Below are positions 1 to 5,938 of a stretch of DNA of 7,776 nt, piece by piece. The stretch covers positions 1-7,776 of the forward strand of contig DASRJX010000226.1 of the NCBI GenBank assembly GCA_035649235.1. The letters are read 5' to 3'. The position numbers and the translations under genes are program-made. This DNA is from DASRJX01 sp035649235 (GTDB lineage Bacteria > Acidobacteriota > Polarisedimenticolia > Gp22-AA2). Numbering within the stretch: position 1 is the first letter of the stretch; each line of letters begins with the position of its first letter. The notes under the pieces are model-generated. The model was not told the origin of the DNA. It did not search any database and saw nothing but the letters and a program-made list of their open reading frames with translations.

Positions 1-148
1 CTCTCGCACCACCCAGGTCCTGAAGGGACTGGCCCTGGATCACCGCTACCGCGTCCGCGAGGGAGACGCGCAGGCGGTGCCGCTCACGGTGAAGCGCTTC
101 GACCTGTCTCCGGATCGCCCGGCCGCCGCCAACGCCGCGGCGCGCTGA
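1..148 (+). CDS. C-terminal end of an unidentified protein (5' partial)
   Basis: An open frame enters from the left edge, with codons starting at base 2, and ends at a TGA at 146-148. It leaves 48 visible residues. The readable part has a mixed hydrophilic stretch (VLKGLALDHRYRVREGD) and then an alanine-rich tail (PAAANAAAR). No motif in it lets me name a family. It is taken as coding because the frame is open from the edge and codon third positions are almost all G or C, as in the neighbouring genes. The next gene starts 127 bases later, so the two need not share a transcript. Confidence 0.55.
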   Translation, partial: SRTTQVLKGLALDHRYRVREGDAQAVPLTVKRFDLSPDRPAAANAAAR

Positions 149-160
149 CCCGACCGGCCC

Positions 161-209
161 GGCCCCCGGCCGCCGCGGTCGAGGCGGGCTCCGGCGGCCC
201 GCCGGGGCC
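161..209 (+). terminator. Possible GC-rich hairpin after the first gene
   Basis: GGCCCC at 161-166 can pair with GGGGCC at 204-209, and further GGC/GCC and CGCC/GGCG pairings inside need small bulges. It lies just after the stop at 148 and is followed by a weak T-containing stretch (ttgcatcttt), not a real U-tract. In DNA this GC-rich such pairings arise easily by chance, so this is only a weak terminator candidate. I see no convincing promoter for the next gene in the rest of the spacer. Confidence 0.2.
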
Positions 210-266
210 GTTGCATCTTTCCCGAAAACGTGGCAAGAAGGGGCGCCCGCGACGGTGCTGCGGGCC

Positions 267-272
267 GGAGGA
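267..272 (+). promoter_or_regulatory. Shine-Dalgarno sequence fixing the POT transporter start
   Basis: GGAGGA stands 3 bases before the ATG at 276. The spacing is short, but this is the best ribosome-binding match in the area. It favours ATG 276 over the in-frame GTG at 255, which has no such site and would only add seven residues ahead of the usual POT N-terminus. Confidence 0.65.
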
Positions 273-275
273 CCC

Positions 276-1565
276 ATGGCCGCCAGGACCAGCTTCCCGC
301 CCGTCTTCTGGATCGCGAACTCGATCGAGGTGCTGGAGCGCTTCTCCTACTACGGCATCTTCATCGGCTTCGGCATCTACATGGAGTCCCTGGGCTACAC
401 CAAGGCCCAGCTCGGGTTCGTCCAGGGGATCTTCCTGCTGCTTTCCTACATGGTCCCGGTCATCTCCGGCACGTTCGCGGACCGGTTCGGATTCAAGAAG
501 GTGCTGATCGTCTCCTACCTGGCGTACCTGCCATCGGTGCTCCTGCTCCTCGTCACCCGCAGCTTCTCGGGGCTGGCGCTGACGATGCTGAGCATCGGCC
601 TGGCCGCCGGCATCTTCAAGCCTCTCATCTCGGGCACCGTGCGGACGGTCTCGGACAAGACGAACAAGACATTGGGCTTCGGCATCTTCTACGCCATGGT
701 GAACATCGGCGCCACGTTCGGGCCGATCATCATGGGGAAGCTCCGGGCCGTCTCCTGGAACCACGCCTTCGTCGCCGCGGCGATCGGCATCGGCGCCATG
801 CTCCTGATCACGATCTTCTTCTACAAGGAGCCGCCGCGCGAGATGCAGTCGGTCACGCTCAAGGAGAAGTTCAAGGAGATGTATGTGGCGCTGTCCGACC
901 TCCGGTTCCTCCTGTTCCTGGCGGTGCTCGGCGTCTTCTTCTGGATCCCGTTCTGGGCCTTCTTCAACCTGCTGGCTCTCTACGTCGACAAGAACCTCGA
1001 CACGGCCCGGCTTTACCTCGACATCCGGGCCGTGCTCGGGACCTGGGTGGCCGATTTCATCTCCCACGTCGACGAGACCGGCGTGCGGCGCATCCTGGGG
1101 GAGACGATCTCCCACGACGGCTACGTCATCATGCTCTTCCAGATCCCGATCTCGCACGCCATCGCGAAGCTCAAGCCGCTGCCGACGTTCATGCTGGGCC
1201 TGTTCGTGAGCGGCGTCGGCTTCGTGATGCTGGGCGTCGCCCTGCAGGGTCCCCCGTCGCTCGTGTTCATCGGGATCGCCCTGTTCGCGATCGGCGAGAT
1301 GCTCTCCTCCCCCCGGATCCAGGAGTACATCACGTGGATCGCCCCCAAGGAGAAGGCCGGCCTCTACATGGGCACGAACTTCCTGGCCACCGCCGTCGGC
1401 GCCTTCCTGAGCGGCCCCATCTATACGAGCCTCTACGGCGTCTTCCGCGAGCAGGGCCACCCCGACTACGTCTGGTACGTCCTGGGCGCCCACATGGCGG
1501 CGGGCGTCGCGGCGCTGTGGCTGTTCACCAGGACGCTGGGCGAGTTCAAGGAGCTGGAGGCGTAG
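276..1565 (+). CDS. Proton-dependent oligopeptide transporter, POT/PTR2 family (MFS)
   Basis: Predicted inner-membrane symporter of 429 residues that would import di- or tripeptides, or related solutes, with protons. Family signatures are clear. The ExxERFxYYG motif of TM1 is at residues 18-27 (EVLERFSYYG). MFS motif A is GTFADRFGFKK at 65-75. The TM4 lysine motif is GIFKPLISG at 112-120. The second POT signature is FYAMVNIG at 138-145. The TM10 glutamate motif is GEMLSSP at 340-346. Length is a little short of many bacterial POTs (about 450-500). A hydrophilic stretch of roughly 50 residues (about 235-285) lies between the apparent TM7 and TM8, and TM7 (about 211-234) has no obvious acidic partner for the TM1 arginine. 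The substrate cannot be read from sequence and may not be a peptide. The gene is probably co-transcribed with the antiporter gene 12 bases downstream. Family assignment is secure; substrate is unknown. Confidence 0.9.
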   Translation: MAARTSFPPVFWIANSIEVLERFSYYGIFIGFGIYMESLGYTKAQLGFVQGIFLLLSYMVPVISGTFADRFGFKKVLIVSYLAYLPSVLLLLVTRSFSGLALTMLSIGLAAGIFKPLISGTVRTVSDKTNKTLGFGIFYAMVNIGATFGPIIMGKLRAVSWNHAFVAAAIGIGAMLLITIFFYKEPPREMQSVTLKEKFKEMYVALSDLRFLLFLAVLGVFFWIPFWAFFNLLALYVDKNLDTARLYLDIRAVLGTWVADFISHVDETGVRRILGETISHDGYVIMLFQIPISHAIAKLKPLPTFMLGLFVSGVGFVMLGVALQGPPSLVFIGIALFAIGEMLSSPRIQEYITWIAPKEKAGLYMGTNFLATAVGAFLSGPIYTSLYGVFREQGHPDYVWYVLGAHMAAGVAALWLFTRTLGEFKELEA

Positions 1566-1577
1566 ACGGGCCCGCCG

Positions 1578-2963
1578 GTGCCGAAGCAGTGGACGGCCAT
1601 CGGCTACACGCTCCTGCTCCTGGCCACGATCGCCGCCTTCCTTTTGATCAGGGCGCACGGCGAGACCCTCGTGGCTCCCCCGGCCGCCCCGGCAGCCCCG
1701 GCCGGGCAGGCGCCGCCCGCCGCAGGCGCCGGCGATGCCCTCAGACAGGTACTGATCGCGCTCGTGGCGGTCGTCGTCGTGGGCCGTCTCCTGGCGTGGC
1801 TCCTCGCCCGCCTCGGTCAGCCGCCGGTGATCGGCGAGGTGATCGCCGGCATCCTGCTGGGCCCCTCGCTCATCGGCGAGAAGGCCTCGTCCCTCGTCCT
1901 CCCCGCCTCGGCCGCCCCGGTCCTGGGCGTCATCGCGCAGCTCGGCATCATCCTGTACATGTTCATCGTCGGACTGCAGCTCAACGCCGGCCTGGTGAGG
2001 CGCCGCGCCCAGGCCGTGGTCGCGACGTCCCACGCCAGCATCTGCCTGCCGTTCGTGCTCGGAGCGCTCCTGGCCTTGCACCTGTACCCCCGGCTCTCGA
2101 GCGAGGACGTCTCCTTCACGAGCTTCGCGCTGTTCCTCGGGGTGGCGATGTCGATCACGGCGTTCCCCGTCCTGGCGCGCATCCTCTCGGACCGCGGCCT
2201 GAGCGGCACGGAGCTGGGCGTCCTCGCATTGAGCTGCGCCGCCATCGACGACGTCACCGCCTGGTGCCTCCTGGCGTTCGTCGTCGGCGTGGCGAAGGCC
2301 CGGATCGGCGACGGGCTCCTCGTCGCCGCCTGGACCGCCGCCTACGTCGCGGTCATGCTGGGGCTCGCCCGGCCCGCGCTGCGCCGGCTGTCCGCCGCCC
2401 ACGAGGGCGAGCGGCTTCCCCAGGGCGCGGTCGCGGCCATCTTCGTGGCGCTGCTCCTCTCCGCGCTCGCGACCGAGCTCATCGGCATCCACGCCATCTT
2501 CGGCGCCTTCCTGCTGGGCGCCGTGATCCCCCACGACAGCGCGGTGGCGCGCGCCTTCAGCGCCCAGCTCGAGTCGATCGTAACCGTCCTCCTGCTGCCG
2601 GCGTTTTTCGCCTTCACCGGCATGCGGACGCGTCTCGACCTGGTCTCGGGAGTCGATCAGTGGATGCTGTGCGGGCTCATCATCGTGGTCGCCACGCTGG
2701 GGAAGTTCGGTGGCACCGTCCTGGCGGCCCGCCTGACCGGTCAGGGCCTGCGGGACGCCGCCTGCCTGGGTGCGCTCATGAACACCCGCGGGCTGATGGA
2801 GCTGATCGTCGTCAACATCGGCCTCGACCTCGGGGTCATCTCTCCGACGCTGTTCTCCATGCTGGTGCTGATGGCGCTGGTGACCACGATGACGGCCGCG
2901 CCCGTCCTGCAGTGGCTCCTCCCGGAGGACCTCAGTAATAAAGCCGTCCCTCGAGACTCCTGA
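1578..2963 (+). CDS. Cation:proton antiporter, CPA2 family (KefB/NapA-like membrane domain)
   Basis: Predicted inner-membrane Na+/H+ or K+/H+ exchanger of 461 residues. Residues 9-25 form a hydrophobic helix, followed by a proline/alanine-rich linker at about 34-52; the exchanger domain runs from about 55 to 449. Typical CPA2 motifs are GQPPVIGEVIAGILLGPSLIG starting at residue 80, SITAFPVLARILSDRGL at 192-208, the paired ion-binding aspartates D224-D225 in AAIDDVTAW, GIHAIFGAFLLG at 303-314, a conserved-type lysine K376 in LGKFGG, and NTRGLMELI at 402-410. There is no TrkA-N (RCK) or universal-stress domain after the membrane part, unlike full KefB/KefC, so gating by nucleotide or glutathione is unlikely. 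The start is GTG 1578; the previous gene's TAG at 1563 is in the same frame, so no earlier start exists. No good Shine-Dalgarno lies close by (GGAGG at 1556-1560 is 17 bases away), so translation may depend on ribosomes arriving from the transporter gene. The ion is not predictable. Confidence 0.92.
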   Translation: MPKQWTAIGYTLLLLATIAAFLLIRAHGETLVAPPAAPAAPAGQAPPAAGAGDALRQVLIALVAVVVVGRLLAWLLARLGQPPVIGEVIAGILLGPSLIGEKASSLVLPASAAPVLGVIAQLGIILYMFIVGLQLNAGLVRRRAQAVVATSHASICLPFVLGALLALHLYPRLSSEDVSFTSFALFLGVAMSITAFPVLARILSDRGLSGTELGVLALSCAAIDDVTAWCLLAFVVGVAKARIGDGLLVAAWTAAYVAVMLGLARPALRRLSAAHEGERLPQGAVAAIFVALLLSALATELIGIHAIFGAFLLGAVIPHDSAVARAFSAQLESIVTVLLLPAFFAFTGMRTRLDLVSGVDQWMLCGLIIVVATLGKFGGTVLAARLTGQGLRDAACLGALMNTRGLMELIVVNIGLDLGVISPTLFSMLVLMALVTTMTAAPVLQWLLPEDLSNKAVPRDS

Positions 2964-3825
2964 GCCGGTCCAGCGCCGCCCTGGTCAGGCGCTCCGATCG
3001 CCGCCGCCGCAGGCTCTCCGGCAGGCCGGCGAGGCCGGCGCAGAGAGCGCCCACGAAAACGTCCGGCCGTCCGGTCCGAACCGCTTCGGCCAGGAAGTAG
3101 CCGCTCCAGGCGCAGGCTTGCGTCGCCACCATCCTCCATGGCAGGTAGCGCGGGCCGATCCAGAGCTTGTTGCGATAGAAGTAGTAGAGCCGGCGCCAGG
3201 AGGGCCGCGCCTTCCGCGACAGGCCGTGCAGGACGACGATCTCGGGCCGGTAGAAGATCCGGAACCCGCGCCCGATGGCCCGGTAGCAGAAATCGAGCTC
3301 CTCGAAGCCGTAGACGAGCGAGGGATCCATGCCGCCGACCGCGTCGTGCACGCTCCGCCGCACGGCGCAGCCCGCCGCGATGAAGTAGGTCGTCTCGAAC
3401 GGCTCGCCGGCGCGCTCCTTCCTCCGGCAGGGGACCTCGAAGGACCGGGAGCGCCGGGTCGAAGGGTCGAGGAGCCGGAAGGCGATCGCCCCCGCTTCCG
3501 GCTGCGCCGCGAAGGCCCGCCTCACCCGGTCGAAGAACTCACGGTCCTCGACCCGCGTGTCGTCGTCGAGGAAGACCAGCAGGTCCCCCTGCGACGCGGC
3601 GGCCCCGGCGGCGCGCCCCGCGGGGGCGCCGCGATTCCGGCCGTTCTCGATCAACCGGACCTCGGGAAAGGCGGACCGAATCGCCTCAGCCGTGCCGTCG
3701 GAGGAGCCGTTGTCGACGACGGTGACGTCGTCGCCCGCGCCGCCCCGGCCGGCGAGATCGCCGATCAGGGCGAGGATCTCCTGCCGCCGGTTCAAGGTCA
3801 CGATGACGACGCTGATGGAGGGCAT
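2932..3825 (-). CDS. Family 2 glycosyltransferase (rhamnosyltransferase-like)
   Basis: Predicted cytosolic or membrane-associated GT-A enzyme of 297 residues, moving a sugar from an activated nucleotide donor to a glycan or lipid-linked acceptor. It opens with the usual SVVIVTLNRR strand. DNGSSDGT at 38-45 and NRGAPAGR at 64-71 form the nucleotide-binding part, and FLDDDT at 85-90 is the DxD metal site. The acceptor/base region FEELDFCYR at 174-182 is followed by the IFYRPEIVVLH block ending at H200. This pattern is shared with WbbL-type rhamnosyltransferases, but donor and acceptor are not determined. The C-terminal 60 residues are arginine-rich with one weakly hydrophobic stretch, perhaps membrane contact. 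The ATG at 3825-3823 lacks a clear Shine-Dalgarno. The 3' end overlaps the convergent antiporter gene by 32 bases; the gene is divergent from the nucleotidyltransferase gene. Confidence 0.9.
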   Translation of the reverse strand: MPSISVVIVTLNRRQEILALIGDLAGRGGAGDDVTVVDNGSSDGTAEAIRSAFPEVRLIENGRNRGAPAGRAAGAAASQGDLLVFLDDDTRVEDREFFDRVRRAFAAQPEAGAIAFRLLDPSTRRSRSFEVPCRRKERAGEPFETTYFIAAGCAVRRSVHDAVGGMDPSLVYGFEELDFCYRAIGRGFRIFYRPEIVVLHGLSRKARPSWRRLYYFYRNKLWIGPRYLPWRMVATQACAWSGYFLAEAVRTGRPDVFVGALCAGLAGLPESLRRRRSERLTRAALDRLRSLEGRLYY

Positions 3826-3877
3826 GGTCGCGAGCGAAGGTCAGGGAATCGTCCGGGTCATCGCTTGGGCCGCGCGG

Positions 3878-3906
3878 AGTCTAGCGACCGTCCCCTCAAA
3901 ACGCAA
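3878..3906 (-). promoter_or_regulatory. Candidate sigma-70-type promoter for the glycosyltransferase
   Basis: On the minus strand TTGCGT (3906-3901) is followed after 17 bases by TAGACT (3883-3878). The -35 matches the consensus in three positions and the -10 in four, with ideal spacing. Transcription would start near 3871, giving a leader of about 45 bases. This is pattern matching only. The site lies against the divergent promoter candidate on the other strand. Confidence 0.35.
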
Positions 3907-3909
3907 TGC

Positions 3910-3918
3910 TGCTAAGAT
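3910..3918 (+). promoter_or_regulatory. Candidate extended -10 promoter for the nucleotidyltransferase gene
   Basis: TGCTAAGAT contains the extended -10 TGn followed by TAAGAT, which keeps the most conserved T, A, A and T of TATAAT. No -35 is visible at the expected distance, which an extended -10 can tolerate. The transcript would begin near 3925 and leave about 20 bases before the ATG at 3946. Confidence 0.4.
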
Positions 3919-3945
3919 GCGCCGGGCGCGTCACGGCTGGCGCCG

Positions 3946-5010
3946 ATGACGCTCGCCCGCCGCATGGTCCCTTATCCCGAAGAGAACCTGCTGCTCCGTC
4001 TGCTCGGCGGCGCGCCCGCCGCCTCGGTGGAGCCGGGGCAGGTCGACCCGGCCCGGTTCGTCGAGCTGTGCCGACGTCACGGCGTGGCCGGCATCGCCCG
4101 CAAGGCGATGGCCGGCGGCGAGGACTCGTGGCCGCCCGCCATCTGGGAAGGACTGCACCAGGCCGCCCGCAAGACTCTGGTGGACAACCTCGCCCTCCTG
4201 AGGTCGCTGCGCGAGGCGGCCGCGGCGCTCGACGAGGCGCGGGTCGAGTTCATCCTCCTCAAGGGCGTCAGCCTGCTCGGCTTCCTCTACCCGCAGATCG
4301 ACCAGCGGCCGATGACCGATATGGATCTCCTGATCCGCGAAGCGGACTGGCCCGCGGTCGCGGAGGCGCTGCAGCGGCGCGGGTGCACGCTGCCGACCGC
4401 TGAGTCCGAGAAGGCTCTGGGGGAGCACTGGTACAACCATCTGGTGGAGATGCCCGGCACCCCGCCCTGCTCGCTCGAGATCCACTGGAACCTGGAGTCG
4501 ATCGAGAGGAGCCGCATCGACCCCGGCGTCCTGTTCCGCGACGCCGTTCCCTGCGTCATCGAGGAGCGCGCCTACCGCAGGCTGTCGGACGATCACCTGC
4601 TCCTCCACCTGGCGGTCCATCTGGCGCACCACCTCGAAGCGCCGTCCCTGCACTGGGTCGAGGACCTGCGGCGCCTGCTGCGCTCCGGCGCGCTGCACTG
4701 GGAGAGGATCGATGCCGAGGCCAAGGCCTGGGGCGTCCGGAACTGCCTCGCCTACAGCCTGGGGTATGTGGAGCGGATCTTCCCGGGCTCGGTCCCCGAG
4801 GCGGGCCTGCGCTTCCGGTGGTCTCCGGCGCGACGCTTCATCCTGAAGGGGCTGGGCACGCGCAATCCGATCCTCCCGCACCGCGATCTGGGACGGAGTC
4901 CCCTGCGGCACGCCGCCAGCCTGATCCTGCTCGACCGGTGGCGCGACGCGTCCCGCTACGTCGCGCGGCATGCGGCGCAGCGGACGGCTCGCGCCCTCGG
5001 GCGCGGCTAA
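3946..5010 (+). CDS. Nucleotidyltransferase family protein (PF14907-like)
   Basis: A 354-residue soluble protein resembling the 'uncharacterised nucleotidyltransferase' family PF14907. The core is FILLKGVSLLGFLYP (102-116), a conserved-type lysine and glycine before a helix, then RPMTDMDLLI (121-130). There D125 and D127 are the expected metal-binding pair of the polymerase-beta fold. SLEIHW at 176-181 may give the third carboxylate. Later helices carry a histidine-rich segment (HLLLHLAVHLAHHL, 217-230) and WVEDLRRLL at 237-245. Relatives of this family are often found in polysaccharide and peptide-modification clusters, and the divergent neighbour here is a glycosyltransferase. The actual substrate is unknown. 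The start ATG 3946 has no clear ribosome-binding site; ATG 3964 in the same frame (residue 7) is an alternative. Confidence 0.8.
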   Translation: MTLARRMVPYPEENLLLRLLGGAPAASVEPGQVDPARFVELCRRHGVAGIARKAMAGGEDSWPPAIWEGLHQAARKTLVDNLALLRSLREAAAALDEARVEFILLKGVSLLGFLYPQIDQRPMTDMDLLIREADWPAVAEALQRRGCTLPTAESEKALGEHWYNHLVEMPGTPPCSLEIHWNLESIERSRIDPGVLFRDAVPCVIEERAYRRLSDDHLLLHLAVHLAHHLEAPSLHWVEDLRRLLRSGALHWERIDAEAKAWGVRNCLAYSLGYVERIFPGSVPEAGLRFRWSPARRFILKGLGTRNPILPHRDLGRSPLRHAASLILLDRWRDASRYVARHAAQRTARALGRG

Positions 5011-5171
5011 GCTCCGGGCACGAATCCGTCATCGACACCCGGTGACCACCGTGTGATCCAGGCGTCCGCGCGTCGCCACTTTCTCGTGATTCGCTTGCCT
5101 GAGCCGTTTCCGCGACCCTACCTTCTCGCCTGATGGCGGCTGGGAGGAGGTGGGGAGGAAGACGCGCCACG

Positions 5172-5201
5172 TTGTCAGCGTTAACTCATCAGCGTTAACA
5201 A
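5172..5201 (+). promoter_or_regulatory. Candidate promoter of the beta-barrel protein gene
   Basis: TTGTCA at 5172-5177 matches the -35 consensus at five of six bases. At 18 bases spacing, TAACAA (5196-5201) is a weak -10 with three matches. A transcript starting near 5208 would have a leader of about 50 bases. The paired repeats lie directly on it, which fits a regulated promoter. The -10 is poor, so confidence is low. The rest of the 249-base spacer from 5011 shows a purine-rich run (5142-5161) without a gene after it and nothing else I can name. Confidence 0.3.
5175..5199 (+). repeat. Tandem 11-bp direct repeat TCAGCGTTAAC, possible operator
   Basis: TCAGCGTTAAC occurs at 5175-5185 and again at 5189-5199, with a 14-base period and a three-base gap (TCA). 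Each copy ends in the palindrome GTTAAC. Such A/T-containing repeats stand out in this GC-rich sequence, and they sit between a good -35 and the start of the beta-barrel gene. A transcription-factor binding pair is the natural reading, but the regulator is unknown. Confidence 0.5.
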
Positions 5202-5249
5202 TGAAGTTCGTCAACCTCGGGCATTGAACAATCCAACGTCACGATTCAT

Positions 5250-5255
5250 GGGGAG
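5250..5255 (+). promoter_or_regulatory. Shine-Dalgarno deciding the beta-barrel gene start
   Basis: GGGGAG lies 4 bases before the ATG at 5260, which begins a typical signal peptide. An in-frame TTG at 5224 would put twelve residues (MNNPTSRFMGRT) ahead of the signal peptide and is not favoured. Confidence 0.7.
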
Positions 5256-5259
5256 AACA

Positions 5260-5808
5260 ATGAAGAAGATACTCACAGTCGCGTTCGTGGCCCTGTTCGC
5301 CTTTTCGGTGCCTGCCCTGGCCGGCATCGGACAGGGGAACGGGGAGGTCGGCTTCGACTACGGCAGCACCGACTACGACTCGGATACCGGCCTCGATTCG
5401 TCCGACAGCCTGTCCGTGCGTGGCGGCTACTTCATGACGAACCTCTTCCAGATCGAGGGCCAGTTCCAGACGGCCGACGCCACGACGGAAGATCTGGGCA
5501 TCGACGTCGACGCCTCCACCGACATCATGATGGTGAACGGCGTGTTCAACTTCCACCCGAACAAGGAGATCACGCCGTACGTGCTGGCGGGCGTTGGCCG
5601 GGCGGACGTCTCCGTGGACGCCGCCGGCTTCTCGGACAGCGACAGCGGCATGGCGTATCAGATCGGCGCCGGCAGCCGCTTCTTCTTCGGCAAGAGCAAG
5701 CGGGCCGCGTTCCGGGTCGACCTGTCCAGGATCAGCCAGGACACGTTCGAAGAGAGCACGACGAACACGACCTTCGCGGGTGGCTTCACTTGGAGGATCG
5801 GCAAGTAA
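5260..5808 (+). CDS. Small outer-membrane beta-barrel protein (OmpA/OmpW-like barrel)
   Basis: A secreted protein of 182 residues. The N-terminus is a Sec signal peptide: lysines at 2-3, a hydrophobic core at 4-17, and a cleavage site after PALA at residue 21. The mature part (about 161 residues) consists of alternating polar/hydrophobic strands parted by loops rich in Asp, Ser, Thr and Gly, as in the PF13505 type 'outer membrane protein beta-barrel' domain. The segment ITPYVLAGVG (104-113) and YQIGAGSRFFFG (133-144) are strand patterns usual in that family. The final strand is TFAGGFTWRIGK; it ends in lysine, not the terminal aromatic seen in many porins. The size suits an eight-stranded barrel. 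The role may be structural, adhesive or small-molecule passage and cannot be told from sequence. The gene is monocistronic, with repeats upstream and a strong terminator 31 bases after the stop. Confidence 0.82.
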   Translation: MKKILTVAFVALFAFSVPALAGIGQGNGEVGFDYGSTDYDSDTGLDSSDSLSVRGGYFMTNLFQIEGQFQTADATTEDLGIDVDASTDIMMVNGVFNFHPNKEITPYVLAGVGRADVSVDAAGFSDSDSGMAYQIGAGSRFFFGKSKRAAFRVDLSRISQDTFEESTTNTTFAGGFTWRIGK

Positions 5809-5839
5809 GACCCTCCACGCCCAACGGGGCAGCATCACG

Positions 5840-5873
5840 AAGCCCCGGCTGCCACGCGCAGCCGGGGCTTTTT
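5840..5873 (+). terminator. Rho-independent terminator of the beta-barrel gene
   Basis: A perfect 12-bp stem (AGCCCCGGCTGC at 5841-5852 with GCAGCCGGGGCT at 5858-5869), extended by one A-T pair, encloses the five-base loop CACGC. It runs into TTTTT ending at 5873 and then GCTTT. This is the clearest regulatory element in the window. It separates the beta-barrel gene from the aldo/keto reductase gene. Confidence 0.93.
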
Positions 5874-5901
5874 GCTTTCCGCCCCTCCCTCAGCGAAGGC
5901 C

Positions 5902-5930
5902 TTGTCCTCGGGGTGCATCCGGGCGAGAAT
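5902..5930 (+). promoter_or_regulatory. Candidate promoter of the aldo/keto reductase, possibly leaderless
   Basis: TTGTCC (5902-5907) and GAGAAT (5925-5930) are 17 bases apart, each with four matches to the sigma-70 consensus. The expected transcription start (about 5937) falls two bases before the ATG at 5939, so the message would have almost no leader. This agrees with the lack of a strong Shine-Dalgarno there. Confidence 0.4.
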
Positions 5931-5938
5931 GCCCGCGT

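Noticed and set aside
84..2534. A minus-strand open frame of 816 codons opposite both transporter genes
   Set aside because: The translation is a low-complexity mix rich in Asp, Glu, Arg, Gly and His with no domain, typical of the antisense frame of GC-rich genes. The plus strand carries two clear protein families over the same stretch.
230..2938. A plus-strand open frame of 902 codons running through both transporter genes in another frame
   Set aside because: Arg/Pro/Gly-rich shadow translation with no family motif; it follows from G or C at nearly all third positions of the real genes.
3931..4971. A 346-codon minus-strand frame opposite the nucleotidyltransferase gene
   Set aside because: Its composition is shadow-like (Gln, Arg, Asp, Val and Gly) with no motif, whereas the plus strand shows LLKG and DxD motifs.
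5201..5227. An eight-codon mini-frame MKFVNLGH before the beta-barrel gene, possible leader peptide
   Set aside because: No ribosome-binding site, no run of regulatory codons and no attenuator hairpin behind it; it is likely chance.
5594..5938. Upstream extension of the aldo/keto reductase frame
   Set aside because: It would overlap the end of the beta-barrel gene and pass through the rho-independent terminator; the Tat signal begins at ATG 5939.
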